DNA of 64,000 bases from Streptomyces omiyaensis. Lineage in GTDB: Bacteria; Actinomycetota; Actinomycetes; Streptomycetales; Streptomycetaceae. Position numbers and translations under genes: made by a program. The DNA lies in assembly GCF_014650895.1 (NCBI RefSeq), contig NZ_BMVV01000017.1:1-64000 (forward strand), written 5' to 3'. Below the pieces are notes generated by a model. It saw nothing but the letters and a program-made list of their open reading frames with translations, was not told the origin of the DNA and made no database searches. This document shows, one piece after another, positions 63,754 through 64,000 of this stretch (its first letter is position 1; the number at the start of each line of letters is the position of its first letter).

Positions 63754-63797
63754 TCGTGCGTCCGTCGCGCGGCCGGTCGGGCGCGGGCGGGGCGGGA

Positions 63798-63825
63798 GGG
63801 GTCGGGCTCCGTGGAGTCCGGCCCC
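63798..63825 (+). terminator. terminator after ychF
   Basis: A 12-bp stem with two G-T pairs (63798-63809 and 63814-63825), followed by TTTGTCGTCGT. Confidence 0.65.
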
Positions 63826-63927
63826 TTTGTCGTCGTCGTGCCGGGGCGGGGGTTCCCGTCGTCGGGCGGGGCGGCGTGGTGTCGGATTGTCTGTCATGTC
63901 CACGTGGAACGGGAAGATCGCCGACGG

Positions 63928-63933
63928 TACGAT
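63928..63933 (+). promoter_or_regulatory. -10 box of a leaderless promoter (SDR gene)
   Basis: TACGAT ends 6 nt before ATG 63940. Confidence 0.6.
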
Positions 63934-63939
63934 CGGCGC

Positions 63940-64000
63940 ATGACACGGAACGTGGTGATCAGCGGTGGCGGAACCGGACTCGGCCTCGCGGCCGCGCGGA
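63940..64000 (+). CDS. short-chain dehydrogenase/reductase, 5' end only
   Basis: The first 20 codons are present: MTRNVVISGGGTGLGLAAAR. The GGGTGLG motif near the N-terminus is the Rossmann-fold cofactor site of SDR enzymes. The gene runs off the window. It is probably leaderless. Confidence 0.75.
   Translation, partial: MTRNVVISGGGTGLGLAAAR

Overview
The window is a stretch of high-GC actinobacterial chromosome, almost certainly Streptomyces. Third codon positions are nearly all G/C, GTG starts are common, and the gene content is typical of the genus: a DasR-type chitinase promoter, secreted hydrolases, a WhiB-like protein, an actinobacterial Tad pilus locus and SpoIIE-type phosphatases. 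From memory, the order fumC / class I fumarase / wblI / glpX / xseB-xseA / ispH / ppgK / ychF matches the S. coelicolor core chromosome around SCO5040-SCO5060. No tRNA, rRNA or CRISPR array was seen.

Layout. 1-1310: C-terminal end of an Rhs (YD-repeat) polymorphic toxin overlapping a membrane-anchored putative immunity gene. 1371-4770: secreted M14 carboxypeptidase and a modular GH18 chitinase with a DasR operator in its promoter. 4974-14443: a complete Tad/Flp pilus operon (zinc-ribbon protein, CpaB, TadZ, two TadE-like pseudopilins, TadA, TadB, TadC, Flp prepilin, TadG-like protein, lipoprotein, OmpA-like protein). Its prepilin peptidase lies apart at 19924-20661. 14459-15335: a two-gene unit sharing a glycine-rich motif. 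15440-20983: DUF559-type protein, small hypothetical, zinc-ribbon membrane protein, mannosyltransferase, DUF192 protein and prepilin peptidase. 21006-28079: aldo/keto reductase, cis-prenyltransferase, PIN-PhoH protein, secreted transglycosylase followed by a 200-bp MITE-like element, and an AI-2E-type transporter with a membrane protein. 28146-30344: ahpD-ahpC divergent from oxyR (peroxide stress). 30439-33988: FtsX-type ABC transporter with a PadR regulator and an operator-like palindrome. 34284-38513: class A PBP and a SpoIIE/GAF/HATPase phosphatase. 38823-48561: DUF402 protein, class II and class I fumarases, an SGNH/ricin-B secreted esterase, secreted small proteins, a HAD acid phosphatase and, between the fumarases, a lower-GC DUF262-AlbA_2 gene that looks like a horizontally acquired defence-type gene. 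48694-52390: secreted subtilase and HTH regulator. 52756-64000: DUF1707 protein, WblI, GlpX, DUF4245 protein, nitroreductase, exonuclease VII, amino-acid permease, IspH, polyphosphate glucokinase, DUF6542 protein, YchF and the start of a short-chain dehydrogenase.

Notable points. Transcription units are separated by long, perfect, GC-rich hairpins, mostly between convergent genes. At least nine genes appear to be leaderless: a TANNNT (or GATAAT) -10 box sits exactly 6-7 nt before the start codon with no Shine-Dalgarno sequence. The most unusual items are the DUF262-AlbA_2 fusion, the motif-sharing pair at 14459-15335, the tad TadG-like frame with no usable start codon, expanded in-frame repeats in the second tadE-like gene, the Rhs toxin-immunity junction, the MITE-like element and a 26-copy pentanucleotide array that supplies a gene's stop codon.
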